Below are positions 17,073-26,209 of a stretch of 64,000 nt of DNA, piece after piece. The position numbers were made by a program, and so were the translations under genes. The DNA lies in contig DHVX01000073.1 of the NCBI GenBank assembly GCA_002412885.1, forward strand, positions 1-64,000, written 5' to 3'. The stretch is from Bacteroidales bacterium UBA5197 (lineage in GTDB: Bacteria; Bacteroidota; Bacteroidia; Bacteroidales; Lentimicrobiaceae). Every line of letters starts with the position of its first letter. Position 1 is the first letter of the stretch. The notes below the pieces were generated by a model. That model ran no database searches and had not been told where the DNA came from. It worked only from the letters and a program-made list of their open reading frames with translations.

Positions 17073-20039
17073 TTAGTCAGAAGTGCTTATTGACAGTTTT
17101 TCTTTTGGTTTTTCATGTTCGATGGCCTCATAAATCGCTTGATGAATCCGGGTACGGATATTCAGTTTTGTTATTTTGGTATTTGCGGCATCAGGGTGGA
17201 TCCTGTTGCTCAGAAATACATATATCAGCCCGTTTTCAGGATCGGCCCAGGTGTATGTTCCTGTAAATCCACTGTGTCCGAAGCTGCGCTTTGATGCGGA
17301 TTTACAGGCAGGCGAAGATTCTGTGGGGAACAATGCAGGTTTGTCAAATCCGGCACCCCGACGGTTTTTCTCAATCACATACTGCACTCCAGTAAAGTCG
17401 TGTATTACTTCTGCATTCAGTAAGGTATCGCCACCGTAAACTCCGTCGTTAAGCAGCATCTGCATGATTATTCCAACATCCAGGGCATCAGAAAATAAAC
17501 CTGCATGACCAGCCACACCACCCAGCATTGCTGCTGTTTGGTCATGCACATCTCCAAGAACCAGTTGTTTCCTGAATATAGTATCGTTCTCGGTTGGTAC
17601 AATACGGGTGATGCTGAATCGTTCGCGGGGGTGAAAACCCATGGTGCGCAGACCCAGTTTGTTGTAGAAATTTCGTTGTACATAACTACTGAACGGTTGA
17701 CTTGTAATTTCCTCAAAAGCCTTTCCAAGTAAAATAAATCCAAGATCACTGTATTTATACTCCGTTTTTGATAACAAAGGAGACTTAATGATTGAATCGA
17801 TAATTACTTCGGGATATTCATCTTTCAGATAGATACCATCGGCCACACGATGAGAATAATTGATGCTGTAATGTTTGCCGAATAGATCCGGATTGAGTTC
17901 CTTGTTTGTCATTGCAGCTTTCCAAAAAGCGATATACGGCTGAAATCTTGCCTGATGCGCAAGAATATCCCTGATGATTACATGGTTCTTGTTGGTATGC
18001 TGCAAAGGTTTGTAGTAATGGCTCAGCTTTCGGTCGGGATCCAGCAATTCGTCACCACTGAGTTTCATTGCTGTAAGGGTTGTTGCCAGTATTTTGGTGA
18101 GTGATGCAAGGTCAAACAGATCGTCATTGAGCAGGACTTTATCTGATGCATAAGTGGGACTGCCAAATGCTTTCCGGTAAATAACTTTATTATCCTTGAT
18201 TACCACCACCTGTGCTCCGGGATATACCTGCCCGTTAATTCCTTCCATCACAATTTTATCCACTTCTTTAAGCTTGTCTGAAGATACACCTGCCATTTCA
18301 GGAGCAACAAAAGCAAGCCTGGTGCTGTTTTCTTTGATTATTCCGGTTCCTGCCAGCCAGGTTGTTCCGGAGGATACCGGTAATTTTCCTGTGATTGGAA
18401 TGCCTCCGAAAATGGCTTGTGCAGTAAGTTCCTGCATCGTTTTATTGTCCTGATAAGAGACAAAAACCGATGCCATATTGTTGGCACGTGTGAACATTCC
18501 AATACTGTATGGGCTTGTAAACAGGCACAATATGGTTTTTTTTGTTGTTGATATTGAATCTGCTACCCAGGCCCCCGGAAAGCTCATGCCAAAGTTTCGC
18601 TGTGGCAGGTCGCTGGTTTGCACATACCCTGCAATCACAAGGTTAAAGGGTTCCAGCAAACGCATCACTGAGTCGCGCTCGGCTTTCCCGGGCTCTTTAC
18701 TCAAGTTGAAATGTGTGATGGGTGCGTAATCGTCAAGCCTTTGCTGAAAAGGGGTAAATCTAAGATCGCCGATTACCAGACTGGCAATTCTGAGTGTGTC
18801 CAGCGCCTCCAAAGGAATTAATCCTGATGGATCAGAAACCAGTGTGATGGCTGCAGCGTTTGCCTTGAAAGTGGTTTGTTCTGCAAACTGTGAATTGAGC
18901 TCCTGATTCAGGTTTTTTAGTTGAATAGCCTGGTATTGCGAAAGTCCGCTTTCGAATTTCCATTTCAGCACCCTGCGGCATTTGGTATCTATTAACTCCT
19001 GACTGATGAGGCCGCTGTCAATTGCTTTTCTGATGTTTATCAGAGCCATCCGGGGATTCACCGGAAGCAACAGAATATCATTACCTGCTTCGAGCGCCAT
19101 AACTTCAACCAGTGCAGGATCTGCATAGTCTTTCAACCCTTTCATTTCCATGCCATCGGTAATTACCATACCATCAAATCCCATCTTTTCGCGAAGAATT
19201 CCTGTAATTATAGGTTTCGACAGCGATGAAATTGATTTGGCTGCCGTATCCATCGCAGGAATCCTGAGGTGGGCAATCATCATTCCTTTGAGGCCCCTTT
19301 GAATCAGGTAATTGAACGGATAGAGTTCTGTTGAATCGATGGAAGAAATGTGTTTATCAATAACCGGAAGGGTGTAGTGCGAGTCATTTCCGGTATCCCC
19401 GTGTCCGGGAAAATGCTTGGCAACCGCAATCACACCCTGATCCTGCATTCCTTTCATATACCAGAAAGATTTCTCAGCCACCAATTGTCTGTCTTCGCCA
19501 AATGAGCGGGCATTTATCACCGGATTAAGTGGATTGTTGTTGATATCAGCAACAGGCGCAAAATTTATGTGGATGCCAAGTCTTTTCATTTGACGCCCGA
19601 TTTCGGTTCCCATATTGTAAATCAGGCTGTTGTCGCTGATGGCTCCCAAAGTCATCTGTTTTGGGAAATTTGCGACACTATCAAGTCTCATCCCCAAACC
19701 CCATTCACCATCAATTGATACAAGCATAGGAGTGCGCACTGCTTTTTGAAGACGGTTGGTCAGATTTGCCTGTCTGACCGGTCCTCCCTGAAAAAAACAA
19801 ATTCCGCCAACATTCAGTTCGCTGGCAAGAAGAATAAGTTCCTGATTGTATTTCTCGTCCTTGTTTGAATGACCTCTGATCATCATTAGCTGTGAAATTC
19901 TCTGATCAGGTGTAAGACTATTAAAAACAGAATCAACCCATGCTGACGAGGGATCTATAAAAACTGACTGTGAATGTATAAACGGTGAAAAGCAGAATAA
20001 ACCTGCGAAAAGAATTATATAGAAACCTGATTTCTTCAT
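17073..20039 (-). CDS. Two-domain hydrolase: family 3 glycoside hydrolase fused to a serine beta-lactamase-like domain
   Basis: A 988-residue exported protein; residues 1-24 are a signal peptide. The N-terminal GH3 domain carries KHFPGHGDTGNDSH near residue 205, the Asp/His pair region typical of NagZ-like beta-N-acetylglucosaminidases, and the nucleophile in VITDGMEM near 293. A GH3 C-terminal-like domain follows. The last 400 or so residues are a class C beta-lactamase or penicillin-binding-protein-like domain with SLTK (catalytic Ser and Lys near 643), YSDLG and a late HSGFTG box. This fusion is known in Bacteroidota. A role in peptidoglycan fragment recycling or remodelling is the best guess. 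Lactamase activity itself is not implied. Confidence 0.88.
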   Translation of the reverse strand: MKKSGFYIILFAGLFCFSPFIHSQSVFIDPSSAWVDSVFNSLTPDQRISQLMMIRGHSNKDEKYNQELILLASELNVGGICFFQGGPVRQANLTNRLQKAVRTPMLVSIDGEWGLGMRLDSVANFPKQMTLGAISDNSLIYNMGTEIGRQMKRLGIHINFAPVADINNNPLNPVINARSFGEDRQLVAEKSFWYMKGMQDQGVIAVAKHFPGHGDTGNDSHYTLPVIDKHISSIDSTELYPFNYLIQRGLKGMMIAHLRIPAMDTAAKSISSLSKPIITGILREKMGFDGMVITDGMEMKGLKDYADPALVEVMALEAGNDILLLPVNPRMALINIRKAIDSGLISQELIDTKCRRVLKWKFESGLSQYQAIQLKNLNQELNSQFAEQTTFKANAAAITLVSDPSGLIPLEALDTLRIASLVIGDLRFTPFQQRLDDYAPITHFNLSKEPGKAERDSVMRLLEPFNLVIAGYVQTSDLPQRNFGMSFPGAWVADSISTTKKTILCLFTSPYSIGMFTRANNMASVFVSYQDNKTMQELTAQAIFGGIPITGKLPVSSGTTWLAGTGIIKENSTRLAFVAPEMAGVSSDKLKEVDKIVMEGINGQVYPGAQVVVIKDNKVIYRKAFGSPTYASDKVLLNDDLFDLASLTKILATTLTAMKLSGDELLDPDRKLSHYYKPLQHTNKNHVIIRDILAHQARFQPYIAFWKAAMTNKELNPDLFGKHYSINYSHRVADGIYLKDEYPEVIIDSIIKSPLLSKTEYKYSDLGFILLGKAFEEITSQPFSSYVQRNFYNKLGLRTMGFHPRERFSITRIVPTENDTIFRKQLVLGDVHDQTAAMLGGVAGHAGLFSDALDVGIIMQMLLNDGVYGGDTLLNAEVIHDFTGVQYVIEKNRRGAGFDKPALFPTESSPACKSASKRSFGHSGFTGTYTWADPENGLIYVFLSNRIHPDAANTKITKLNIRTRIHQAIYEAIEHEKPKEKLSISTSD

Positions 20040-20269
20040 TGGTATTCCTGGTTTTAGCAATTTGAGCGTACTGATTAAAAGTGATTCATAGCCTTACAAC
20101 GGCAAAAGTACACCTAATCGGTATAAGTGTTTTTCATTTTTTTTTAATTATATGACTGATCAAAGATCAAAATGGGCTATTTTCGCATCATTCTATAAAT
20201 TATTTTAAGCCCTGACAATAAACAGGACTGCTGAAACGCTTTTAAAAAAAAGAGAAATTGAAAGCATCA

Positions 20270-21655
20270 ATGGTGAGAAAATTACTGTTTCTGTTTTTTT
20301 TGCTGCCGATGGTTTTGCATGCACAGCAATCTGCAAAACCGGGATCCAAGGATAAAGAGCCATTGAGCCGTATTCTATTTGTATTTGATGCATCACAGAG
20401 TATGTATGCCAGGTGGCAAAGCGATATGCGCATAACTATTGCCAAAAAGCTGATGGTCAATTTGCTTGATAGCTTATCGGGCTACAAGAATCTTGAAATT
20501 GCCCTGAGGGTATATGGTCACCAAAAGAACTACCCACCTCCCGATTGTTATGATACCCGTTTGGAAGTGCCTTTTGCACCGGGAAATATCCCTCTTATAA
20601 AAAATAAAATTCTGGATCTTACGCCCAGAGGTACTACACCTATTGCCTATTCATTACAACAGGTCGTTCATGATTTTCCGCCATGTGAGAATTGCCGGAA
20701 TATAATTATTCTGATAACTGATGGTATTGAAGAGTGTGGTGGAGACCCCTGTGCTGCCTCCATTGAATTGCAAAAACATGGAATTGCCATGAAACCATTT
20801 ATTATTGGTATAGGAAGGGATTTTAAAGATGCTTTTAATTGTGTAGGAACTTTTTTTGATGCTTCAAGCGAACTTGCTTTTCAGAAAGCGCTGAATACAG
20901 TAATACTTCAAGCCCTGAACTCAACCACCATGCAGATTAATTTGCTGGATATCAACAATAAACCGACTGAAACCAATGTAAACATGACGTTTTACGATCA
21001 TGCTACAGGAAAAATCAAGTACAATTTTATTCACACAATGAATAATCGTGGTGTTCCCGATACTTTGGTGATGGACCCCATGATTACGTACGATCTGGTG
21101 GTACACACATTACCTCCGGTTTATCTTGACAGTATTACCCTTACTCCGGGAACTCATATGACAGCAATACTGAGTACTCCTCAGGGCTATCTTGACTTAA
21201 GGGTTGGATCAAACGATAGAATTGTAAAGAATCTGTTTGCTGTTGTTCGTCGCCATGGCAATAGTAAAACCCTTAATGTCCAGAATTTTGGCGACAACAA
21301 AAAATATCTTTGCGGAAATTATGATCTTGAAATACTGACACTTCCGAGAATTTATATGAGTGATGTAAAAATCAGTCAGGGAAAAACAACCACCATCGAT
21401 ATACCACTGCCCGGTATTGTTGTAATCCGTAAAAGTGTAAACGGGTTCGGTAGTTTATATGTAGAGCGCGGGAAAACACTTGAGTGGATTTATGATCTCA
21501 GGGAGAATATTCTTCAGGAAACCCTTGTGTTGCAGCCCGGCAATTACAGGGTGATTTATCGCTCAAAAAATGCAGAGAGGGCAATGTACACCATTGAAAA
21601 TACTTTTACTGTGTTTCCCGGCGGAACCAGTAATGTGAATCTGTTTTCCTATTGA
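20270..21655 (+). CDS. Secreted von Willebrand factor A domain protein
   Basis: A 461-residue protein with a signal peptide ending VLHAQ near residue 19. The VWA domain has an intact metal-ion adhesion site: DASQS at 40-44 (DxSxS), a Thr in PRGTTPIAY, and Asp in LITDGIEECGGDPC, which also has two Cys likely to form a disulfide. The C-terminal half contains beta-sandwich modules with repeated short strands and no named motif. The ATG at 20270 is chosen; an in-frame TTG at 20258 precedes it. It probably binds a protein or polysaccharide at the envelope. No partner is adjacent. Confidence 0.82.
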   Translation: MVRKLLFLFFLLPMVLHAQQSAKPGSKDKEPLSRILFVFDASQSMYARWQSDMRITIAKKLMVNLLDSLSGYKNLEIALRVYGHQKNYPPPDCYDTRLEVPFAPGNIPLIKNKILDLTPRGTTPIAYSLQQVVHDFPPCENCRNIIILITDGIEECGGDPCAASIELQKHGIAMKPFIIGIGRDFKDAFNCVGTFFDASSELAFQKALNTVILQALNSTTMQINLLDINNKPTETNVNMTFYDHATGKIKYNFIHTMNNRGVPDTLVMDPMITYDLVVHTLPPVYLDSITLTPGTHMTAILSTPQGYLDLRVGSNDRIVKNLFAVVRRHGNSKTLNVQNFGDNKKYLCGNYDLEILTLPRIYMSDVKISQGKTTTIDIPLPGIVVIRKSVNGFGSLYVERGKTLEWIYDLRENILQETLVLQPGNYRVIYRSKNAERAMYTIENTFTVFPGGTSNVNLFSY

Positions 21656-21688
21656 TAGTCAATAGAATACCTGTATATTCTTGTTTTT

Positions 21689-22381
21689 TTAACCATTGCG
21701 GCTTATAGTCTCAAGCTTCGCAAAATCAAGAATTTCTATTGAATTGCCTTCTGCAAGAATCAGTCCGTCATCTTTGAATGTTTTCATAATTCTGATTGCA
21801 CTTTCCTTTGTCATGCCCGACATGTCAGCTATGTCCTGTCTTGAAAGTGATGTTATAAACGGATTCGATTGATAAATTTTCTGCGAAAGGCAAATTAAAA
21901 CTTCCGCCATACGGCCGGGCATTTGTTTTTGAGTAAAACTGGTAAGCTGATCAAATAATTGTATCGCCTGCTCACTTACCTTTGTCATAAAACTTGAAGC
22001 AAATTCCTGATTGGTTTTAAGTAAATCCTGAATTATATCTACTTCTACCAGGCAGGCTGTACTTTCCTCGCAGGCAACCGCTGTAAAATGATGGCGCTTA
22101 TCGCTGAATGCTCCAGGCACAAATATATAATCAACCGGACGGGCAAAACCAATAATAATTCTACGGTCTCCTTCTCCTTCCAGATATAATTTTACCAGAC
22201 CTGAAGTCACACAAACAAAATCATGACAGGGTGAGCCCTGTTTAAATATTATTTCGCCCTGATGATATTTGATACTTACCCGACAATCATCAACACGATG
22301 CAGTTCTGATTCGTTAAGCGTATTGAAGATATCGGACCTCATCCGACACATCATGCAGTTGGCTTGCAATATATTAGCCAT
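21689..22381 (-). CDS. Crp/Fnr-family transcriptional regulator
   Basis: A 230-residue regulator with an N-terminal cyclic-nucleotide-binding-like beta-roll (HQGEIIFKQGSPCHDFVCVT and following, residues 40-60) and a C-terminal winged helix-turn-helix (LSRQDIADMSGMTKESAIRI near 180-200). The N-terminus has CMMC at residues 9-12 plus a later Cys in DDCR, but it lacks the four spaced cysteines needed to call it a typical Fe-S Fnr. It lies divergent from the cytochrome block, 216 bases away, making it the leading candidate regulator of that block. The effector (oxygen, NO, haem or none) is unknown. Confidence 0.88.
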   Translation of the reverse strand: MANILQANCMMCRMRSDIFNTLNESELHRVDDCRVSIKYHQGEIIFKQGSPCHDFVCVTSGLVKLYLEGEGDRRIIIGFARPVDYIFVPGAFSDKRHHFTAVACEESTACLVEVDIIQDLLKTNQEFASSFMTKVSEQAIQLFDQLTSFTQKQMPGRMAEVLICLSQKIYQSNPFITSLSRQDIADMSGMTKESAIRIMKTFKDDGLILAEGNSIEILDFAKLETISRNG

Positions 22382-22459
22382 TATTGTTTTTGTTTAAAGT
22401 AAATATTTTTTTTGAAAGGCAGGTGATAAATCCAGCCTGAAATAATTCAATGAGAATGT

Positions 22460-22583
22460 AAGTCATTAATAGTGATGATCTATGTCATTCAAAAACAGAC
22501 TTAAGTCACTTTAGATATCGCAAATATATCATTAATCTTTTAGATATTCATAGTCATATAAATACTTTCTTTGATATATCAAA
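22460..22583. promoter_or_regulatory. Candidate regulatory region between the Crp/Fnr gene and the cytochrome block
   Basis: Three GTCATT/GTCACT copies start at 22462, 22484 and 22505, spaced 22 and 21 bases (two helical turns); the last sits in the palindrome GACTTAAGTC (22498-22507). A 14-base perfect palindrome TTTGATATATCAAA lies at 22570-22583, 14 bases before the first cytochrome ATG. The half-sites TTGAT and ATCAA are Fnr-like but have a 2-base rather than 4-base spacer. Operator function is inferred from position and symmetry only. Confidence 0.35.
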
Positions 22584-22597
22584 CTGAATCTAAGATT

Positions 22598-22984
22598 ATG
22601 AAAAAAAACCAAGCAAAAAAAGGAAGCCTGATAATGCTATTTTCCGCTTTATTTCTGGTGATTTTAGGTGGGTGTGAATACGAAGTGGTTGAACCTGACA
22701 GAACACCAGTAACAGAGGAAGTATTGTTTTCCGGAAAAATCATTCCGATTTTTAATACAAGCTGTAATTTTTCAGGCTGTCATTCAGCCGGCGCAGTTCC
22801 TCCTGATCTGACACCTGCAGGGGCTTATGCCAGTCTGATGAGTCTGAATCAGATTGACACAGCTAATCCGGCCAACAGCATTTTGTATAAGAGCATGACA
22901 ACCGGAAGTATGAAAAATTACTCAAATTCTGATCAGGCAAAACTCATTCTTGCCTGGATTACACAGGGAGCAAAGAACAATTAA
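22598..22984 (+). CDS. Small lipoprotein c-type cytochrome with a CX4CH haem motif
   Basis: A 128-residue lipoprotein: hydrophobic signal then VILGGC with lipidated Cys26. SCNFSGCH at 55-62 has the CX4CH spacing (Cys56, Cys61, His62) seen in a class of cytochrome-like domains of Planctomycetes and Bacteroidota. Met residues in YKSMTTGSM near 105 could supply the sixth iron ligand. It is the first gene of the cytochrome block. Lipidation puts it on the periplasmic or outer face of the outer membrane, or on the inner membrane. Covalent haem attachment at this spacing is plausible but not proven here. Confidence 0.72.
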   Translation: MKKNQAKKGSLIMLFSALFLVILGGCEYEVVEPDRTPVTEEVLFSGKIIPIFNTSCNFSGCHSAGAVPPDLTPAGAYASLMSLNQIDTANPANSILYKSMTTGSMKNYSNSDQAKLILAWITQGAKNN

Positions 22985-23013
22985 ACAATCAATTACTGAC
23001 AAGGGAAAATTTT

Positions 23014-23925
23014 ATGAAGCCCATGAAAAATATACTCAGAATTTTTGCAACGGTCGTTATTGGTTTGTTGCTGGCTCAGAATGTAGCGTTTGCACAGGAA
23101 GAAGAGGTAACTGAAAAACCTAAAGAACGGCCGGCACGCGCCGCTTTTGAAAGTGGTTTGCTGTTCGATGGCGCCACCACAACCCTTCAGCCATCAAAAA
23201 CCCTGGAGATGGTTATTCAGCATAGGTTCGGATCTGTCGAAAACGGGATCACCGATTTATATGGTATCTGGGCTCCGTCAAATATTCGTATGGGATTAAA
23301 TTACAGCATTCTGGATAATCTGATGGTTGGTATCGGTGCTACAAAATTTAATAAAATGCAGGATATTCAGTTGAAGTATAATGTGCTTCAGCAAACCCGA
23401 TCAAACAAGATACCAGTAACGATCTCTGTTTACGAGGTTATTGGCATTGATGGAAGTGCAGATTCAAAATTTGGTAATAACTACAAATTTACCAACAGGT
23501 TGTCTTATTTTACGCAAATATTAATCTCCAGGCGGTTCAATGATAAAATATCACTTCAGGTTGCTCCATCTTTCACTCATTATAATTCAACCGATTCATT
23601 GGTTGATCATGACCGGTTTGCAATTTCTTTAGCTGGTCGTTATAAATTCTCACCGCAGAGTTCATTGATAATTTCTGGAGATTTCCCATTGCAGATTCAG
23701 GGAATTTCAGAATATCGCAAAGATGTGAATGATGAACAGGATTTGCCGCCGGTAGCCAATATCTGCATAGGTCTCGAAGTTGCTACCAGCACGCATGCTT
23801 TCCATGTTTACCTTGGTTCATCGCAGGGAATTATCCCTCAGGAAAATATTTTGTACAATAAGAATAAATTTTTCAAAGGCAACATCATTCTCGGGTTAAA
23901 CATAACCCGTTTGTGGAATTTCTAA
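23014..23925 (+). CDS. Outer-membrane beta-barrel protein, DUF5777-like
   Basis: A 303-residue protein with an N-terminal signal peptide ending AFAQ near residue 27. The mature part alternates hydrophobic and polar residues in strands and ends LGLNITRLWNF, a C-terminal aromatic typical of outer-membrane barrels. FESGLLFDGATTTLQPSKT and MVIQHRFGSVENGI resemble the DUF5777 barrel family of Bacteroidota, which I recall near cytochrome genes. Placed between two cytochrome genes, it could be the sheath or pore of an electron conduit. That role is inference; a porin for small solutes is the simpler option. Confidence 0.7.
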   Translation: MKPMKNILRIFATVVIGLLLAQNVAFAQEEEVTEKPKERPARAAFESGLLFDGATTTLQPSKTLEMVIQHRFGSVENGITDLYGIWAPSNIRMGLNYSILDNLMVGIGATKFNKMQDIQLKYNVLQQTRSNKIPVTISVYEVIGIDGSADSKFGNNYKFTNRLSYFTQILISRRFNDKISLQVAPSFTHYNSTDSLVDHDRFAISLAGRYKFSPQSSLIISGDFPLQIQGISEYRKDVNDEQDLPPVANICIGLEVATSTHAFHVYLGSSQGIIPQENILYNKNKFFKGNIILGLNITRLWNF

Positions 23926-23956
23926 TCTATTTTTTTAACCTAAAACATCAACAAAG

Positions 23957-24373
23957 ATGAAAAACTCACTTAAACTCCTTTCAATTGTTCTGGCCGCTCT
24001 GGCATTTGTTACTCTCAATCTTGCCATGACGCAGAAAGCCAATGAACCCTGGGTTATTCCTGCTAAATATAAAGCCATGAAAAGCACAATTAAGGCCGGA
24101 GATCCTTCGATTAATACAGTTGGCAAAGAATTATATAATCAGCATTGCCGCTCATGTCATGGAACTAAAGGTCTTGGTGATGGTCCAAAAGCAAAGAACC
24201 TGAAAACAAGTACCGGAGATTTCTCTTCCAAAGCTTTTCAGGATCAGGCTGATGGCGAAATTTATTATCAGTCATTCGTAGGACGCGATGAAATGCCCAA
24301 TTTCGAAAAGAAAATTGCCGATGAAGGCGATCGTTGGGCTGTGGTTTACTATATGCGTGCAATGAAGAAATAG
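23957..24373 (+). CDS. Periplasmic monohaem cytochrome c
   Basis: A 138-residue protein with a signal peptide or uncleaved anchor (residues 1-24). CRSCHG at 64-69 binds one haem c. GRDEMPNFEKK supplies a likely axial Met about 46 residues later, as in class I cytochromes of the cbb3 subunit type. It lies 31 bases after the barrel gene and is followed by a hairpin. A shuttle between inner-membrane and outer-membrane components is the natural role. Confidence 0.87.
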   Translation: MKNSLKLLSIVLAALAFVTLNLAMTQKANEPWVIPAKYKAMKSTIKAGDPSINTVGKELYNQHCRSCHGTKGLGDGPKAKNLKTSTGDFSSKAFQDQADGEIYYQSFVGRDEMPNFEKKIADEGDRWAVVYYMRAMKK

Positions 24374-24382
24374 GTATAAAAG

Positions 24383-24414
24383 CCAGAGCTGAATCCAGTA
24401 GTTTTCAGCTCTGG
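24383..24414 (+). terminator. Hairpin between monohaem and heptahaem cytochrome genes
   Basis: CCAGAGCTGAA (24383-24393) pairs with TTCAGCTCTGG (24404-24414), loop 10 bases, followed by TTTTAATCTCAATTT. It could be a partial terminator that lowers expression of the distal genes, or an mRNA stabiliser. Confidence 0.6.
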
Positions 24415-24490
24415 TTTTAATCTCAATTTAAGAAACAGCACTGTTTAAAAGTACTGAATACTTGCTCAAATTACTAAAGTTGGAAATGCA

Positions 24491-25489
24491 ATGAAAGATT
24501 GGTTCAGAAAAGGTGCAGCTAAAATATCCCTGTTTTCGGGTATGCTTATGCTACCGGTACTTTTCGCTGTTTTCTTTTCAACTGTGGCCGCCGATAAGCC
24601 TGAAGCCACTATTGATGAAGAAAGCCTGCAATGTCTTGTTTGCCATAGTTCGCATAGGTATCAGATAACTGATACTGTTTCGGGAGAAACTGTAACAATG
24701 AAAATGCATAGCGAGCTACAGATAGATCCTGTTGAGTATAAGAGTGCAACACATGGTGGATTTAAATGTACCGATTGCCATTCAGCCGATTACAATATTC
24801 ATCCTCATCCTGTGAGTACGAAGTTTGAAGCCAACTACAACTGCATGGATTGTCATGGCGGAGACGAAACCTACGCTTCGTTTCATTTTGAAACCATTGA
24901 AGAGGAGTATCTGAAAAGCATTCATGCAACTGAGCTGGGCGACGAATTCACCTGCTGGAGTTGCCACAATCCGCATACTTACCGACTTTCTGATAAAATG
25001 CCCGGACAACTTATAAACAGGGTAGCACGTAACAATGCTGCTTGTCTTACCTGTCATGGCAACATCAACAACTATGCTGTACTTATTGAAAAGGAATTGC
25101 CCGATCTGATTAAGAGTCACGATTGGTTGCCAAATCAGAGTCTTCATTTCAGAAAAGTAAGATGTATTGACTGTCATTCTGCAAACAACGACAGCATTAT
25201 GGTGGCCCATCTGGTGCTTCCTGCCGATCAGTCGGTGAGAAACTGTGTGGAATGCCATTCAACCAATTCCATACTGATGGCTTCTCTTTACAAGCATCAG
25301 GCAGTTGAAAAACGAAGCAAACTCGGCTTTTACAATGGCGTTATAATGAACGAAGCGTATCTGATAGGAGCAAACCGTAATTATTACCTGAATGTGGCCA
25401 GCATTGTGATTTTTATCATGGTACTGATCGGGATTGCAATTCACGCAACTTTAAGGTACATAAACAGGCACAGAAAACATGGCAACTAA
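24491..25489 (+). CDS. Membrane-anchored heptahaem cytochrome c
   Basis: A 332-residue protein with seven CXXCH motifs (His at about 52, 97, 122, 159, 189, 229 and 256). An N-terminal hydrophobic helix spans about 13-33 and a C-terminal helix about 297-318, so the haem domain faces the periplasm between two anchors. Additional His residues (HPHP, SIHATE, KHQ) could be distal ligands. Its end overlaps the cytochrome b gene by 11 bases. It is not a NapC/NrfH-type tetrahaem protein: the haem count and C-terminal anchor differ. With the cytochrome b it probably accepts electrons from quinol, recalling CbcL-type quinol dehydrogenases, here as two proteins. Confidence 0.85.
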   Translation: MKDWFRKGAAKISLFSGMLMLPVLFAVFFSTVAADKPEATIDEESLQCLVCHSSHRYQITDTVSGETVTMKMHSELQIDPVEYKSATHGGFKCTDCHSADYNIHPHPVSTKFEANYNCMDCHGGDETYASFHFETIEEEYLKSIHATELGDEFTCWSCHNPHTYRLSDKMPGQLINRVARNNAACLTCHGNINNYAVLIEKELPDLIKSHDWLPNQSLHFRKVRCIDCHSANNDSIMVAHLVLPADQSVRNCVECHSTNSILMASLYKHQAVEKRSKLGFYNGVIMNEAYLIGANRNYYLNVASIVIFIMVLIGIAIHATLRYINRHRKHGN

Positions 25490-26165
25490 AAAAATATATC
25501 TCTACCCGCTTTGGTTAAGAATCTGGCATCATGTAAATGCTGTTCTGATGCTGGCTCTTATACTTACAGGTATCAGTATGCAATATTCCAATCCCAATTA
25601 TCCTTTAATACGATTTGATATTGCAGTAAGTGTGCACAACATTTCAGGAATTCTTCTGACCCTTTCCTATTTTTACTTTTTTCTGGGAATCCTTTTTACT
25701 TCTATCGGCAGGCATTACGTTATGAAACAGGGCTTTGTAAAAGCCTTCTATCAGCAGGCCAGATATTATATGTTTGGGATTTTCAGAGGGGAGCCGAGTC
25801 CGTTTCCTGTAAATGCAGAACGTAAATTCAATCCCATTCAGCAGATCACATACAATGTGATTCAACATGCCATCACTCCGGTAACATTTATTACCGGCTG
25901 GGCATTGCTATACCCCGAAACAATTATTTTAAATGTTTTCGGATACAGCGGAATTCTGCTTACCAGCCTGTTGCATGTTGCTGCAGGTTTCCTGATATCG
26001 ATTTTCCTGGTCATTCATTTGTATTTCATTACCGTGGGTCATTCTGTTTCCAGTAACATGAAGAGTATGATAACCGGTTATCACGAAGTACATGATGATG
26101 AGAAAAATAACTCTTCTGAATCTGAAAATGAATCACCATCTGAAGACTCAGGTAAAACTAATTAA
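25479..26165 (+). CDS. Dihaem cytochrome b (cytochrome b561/PhsC-like)
   Basis: A 228-residue integral membrane protein with four to five hydrophobic helices. Haem b ligands are probably among the His residues in IWHHVNA (residues 15-21), SVHNISG, and HLYFITVGH, which lie in or near helices. The Ser/Glu-rich charged tail after residue 205 is likely cytosolic. The start lies 11 bases inside the preceding gene, so translation is probably coupled. It resembles cytochrome b subunits that oxidise quinol for periplasmic cytochromes or reductases. Quinone type and partner are not determined by the sequence. Confidence 0.8.
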   Translation: MATKKIYLYPLWLRIWHHVNAVLMLALILTGISMQYSNPNYPLIRFDIAVSVHNISGILLTLSYFYFFLGILFTSIGRHYVMKQGFVKAFYQQARYYMFGIFRGEPSPFPVNAERKFNPIQQITYNVIQHAITPVTFITGWALLYPETIILNVFGYSGILLTSLLHVAAGFLISIFLVIHLYFITVGHSVSSNMKSMITGYHEVHDDEKNNSSESENESPSEDSGKTN

Positions 26166-26209
26166 ACCTCACACACACAATCACACAAACAATCACAAAA
26201 ATTAAAAAA

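Noticed and set aside
22570..22583. Canonical Fnr box
   Set aside because: Half-sites TTGAT and ATCAA are present but the spacer is 2 bases, not 4; kept only as a palindrome.
24491..25489. NapC/NrfH-type cytochrome
   Set aside because: Seven haem motifs and a C-terminal anchor do not fit the four-haem NapC/NrfH family.
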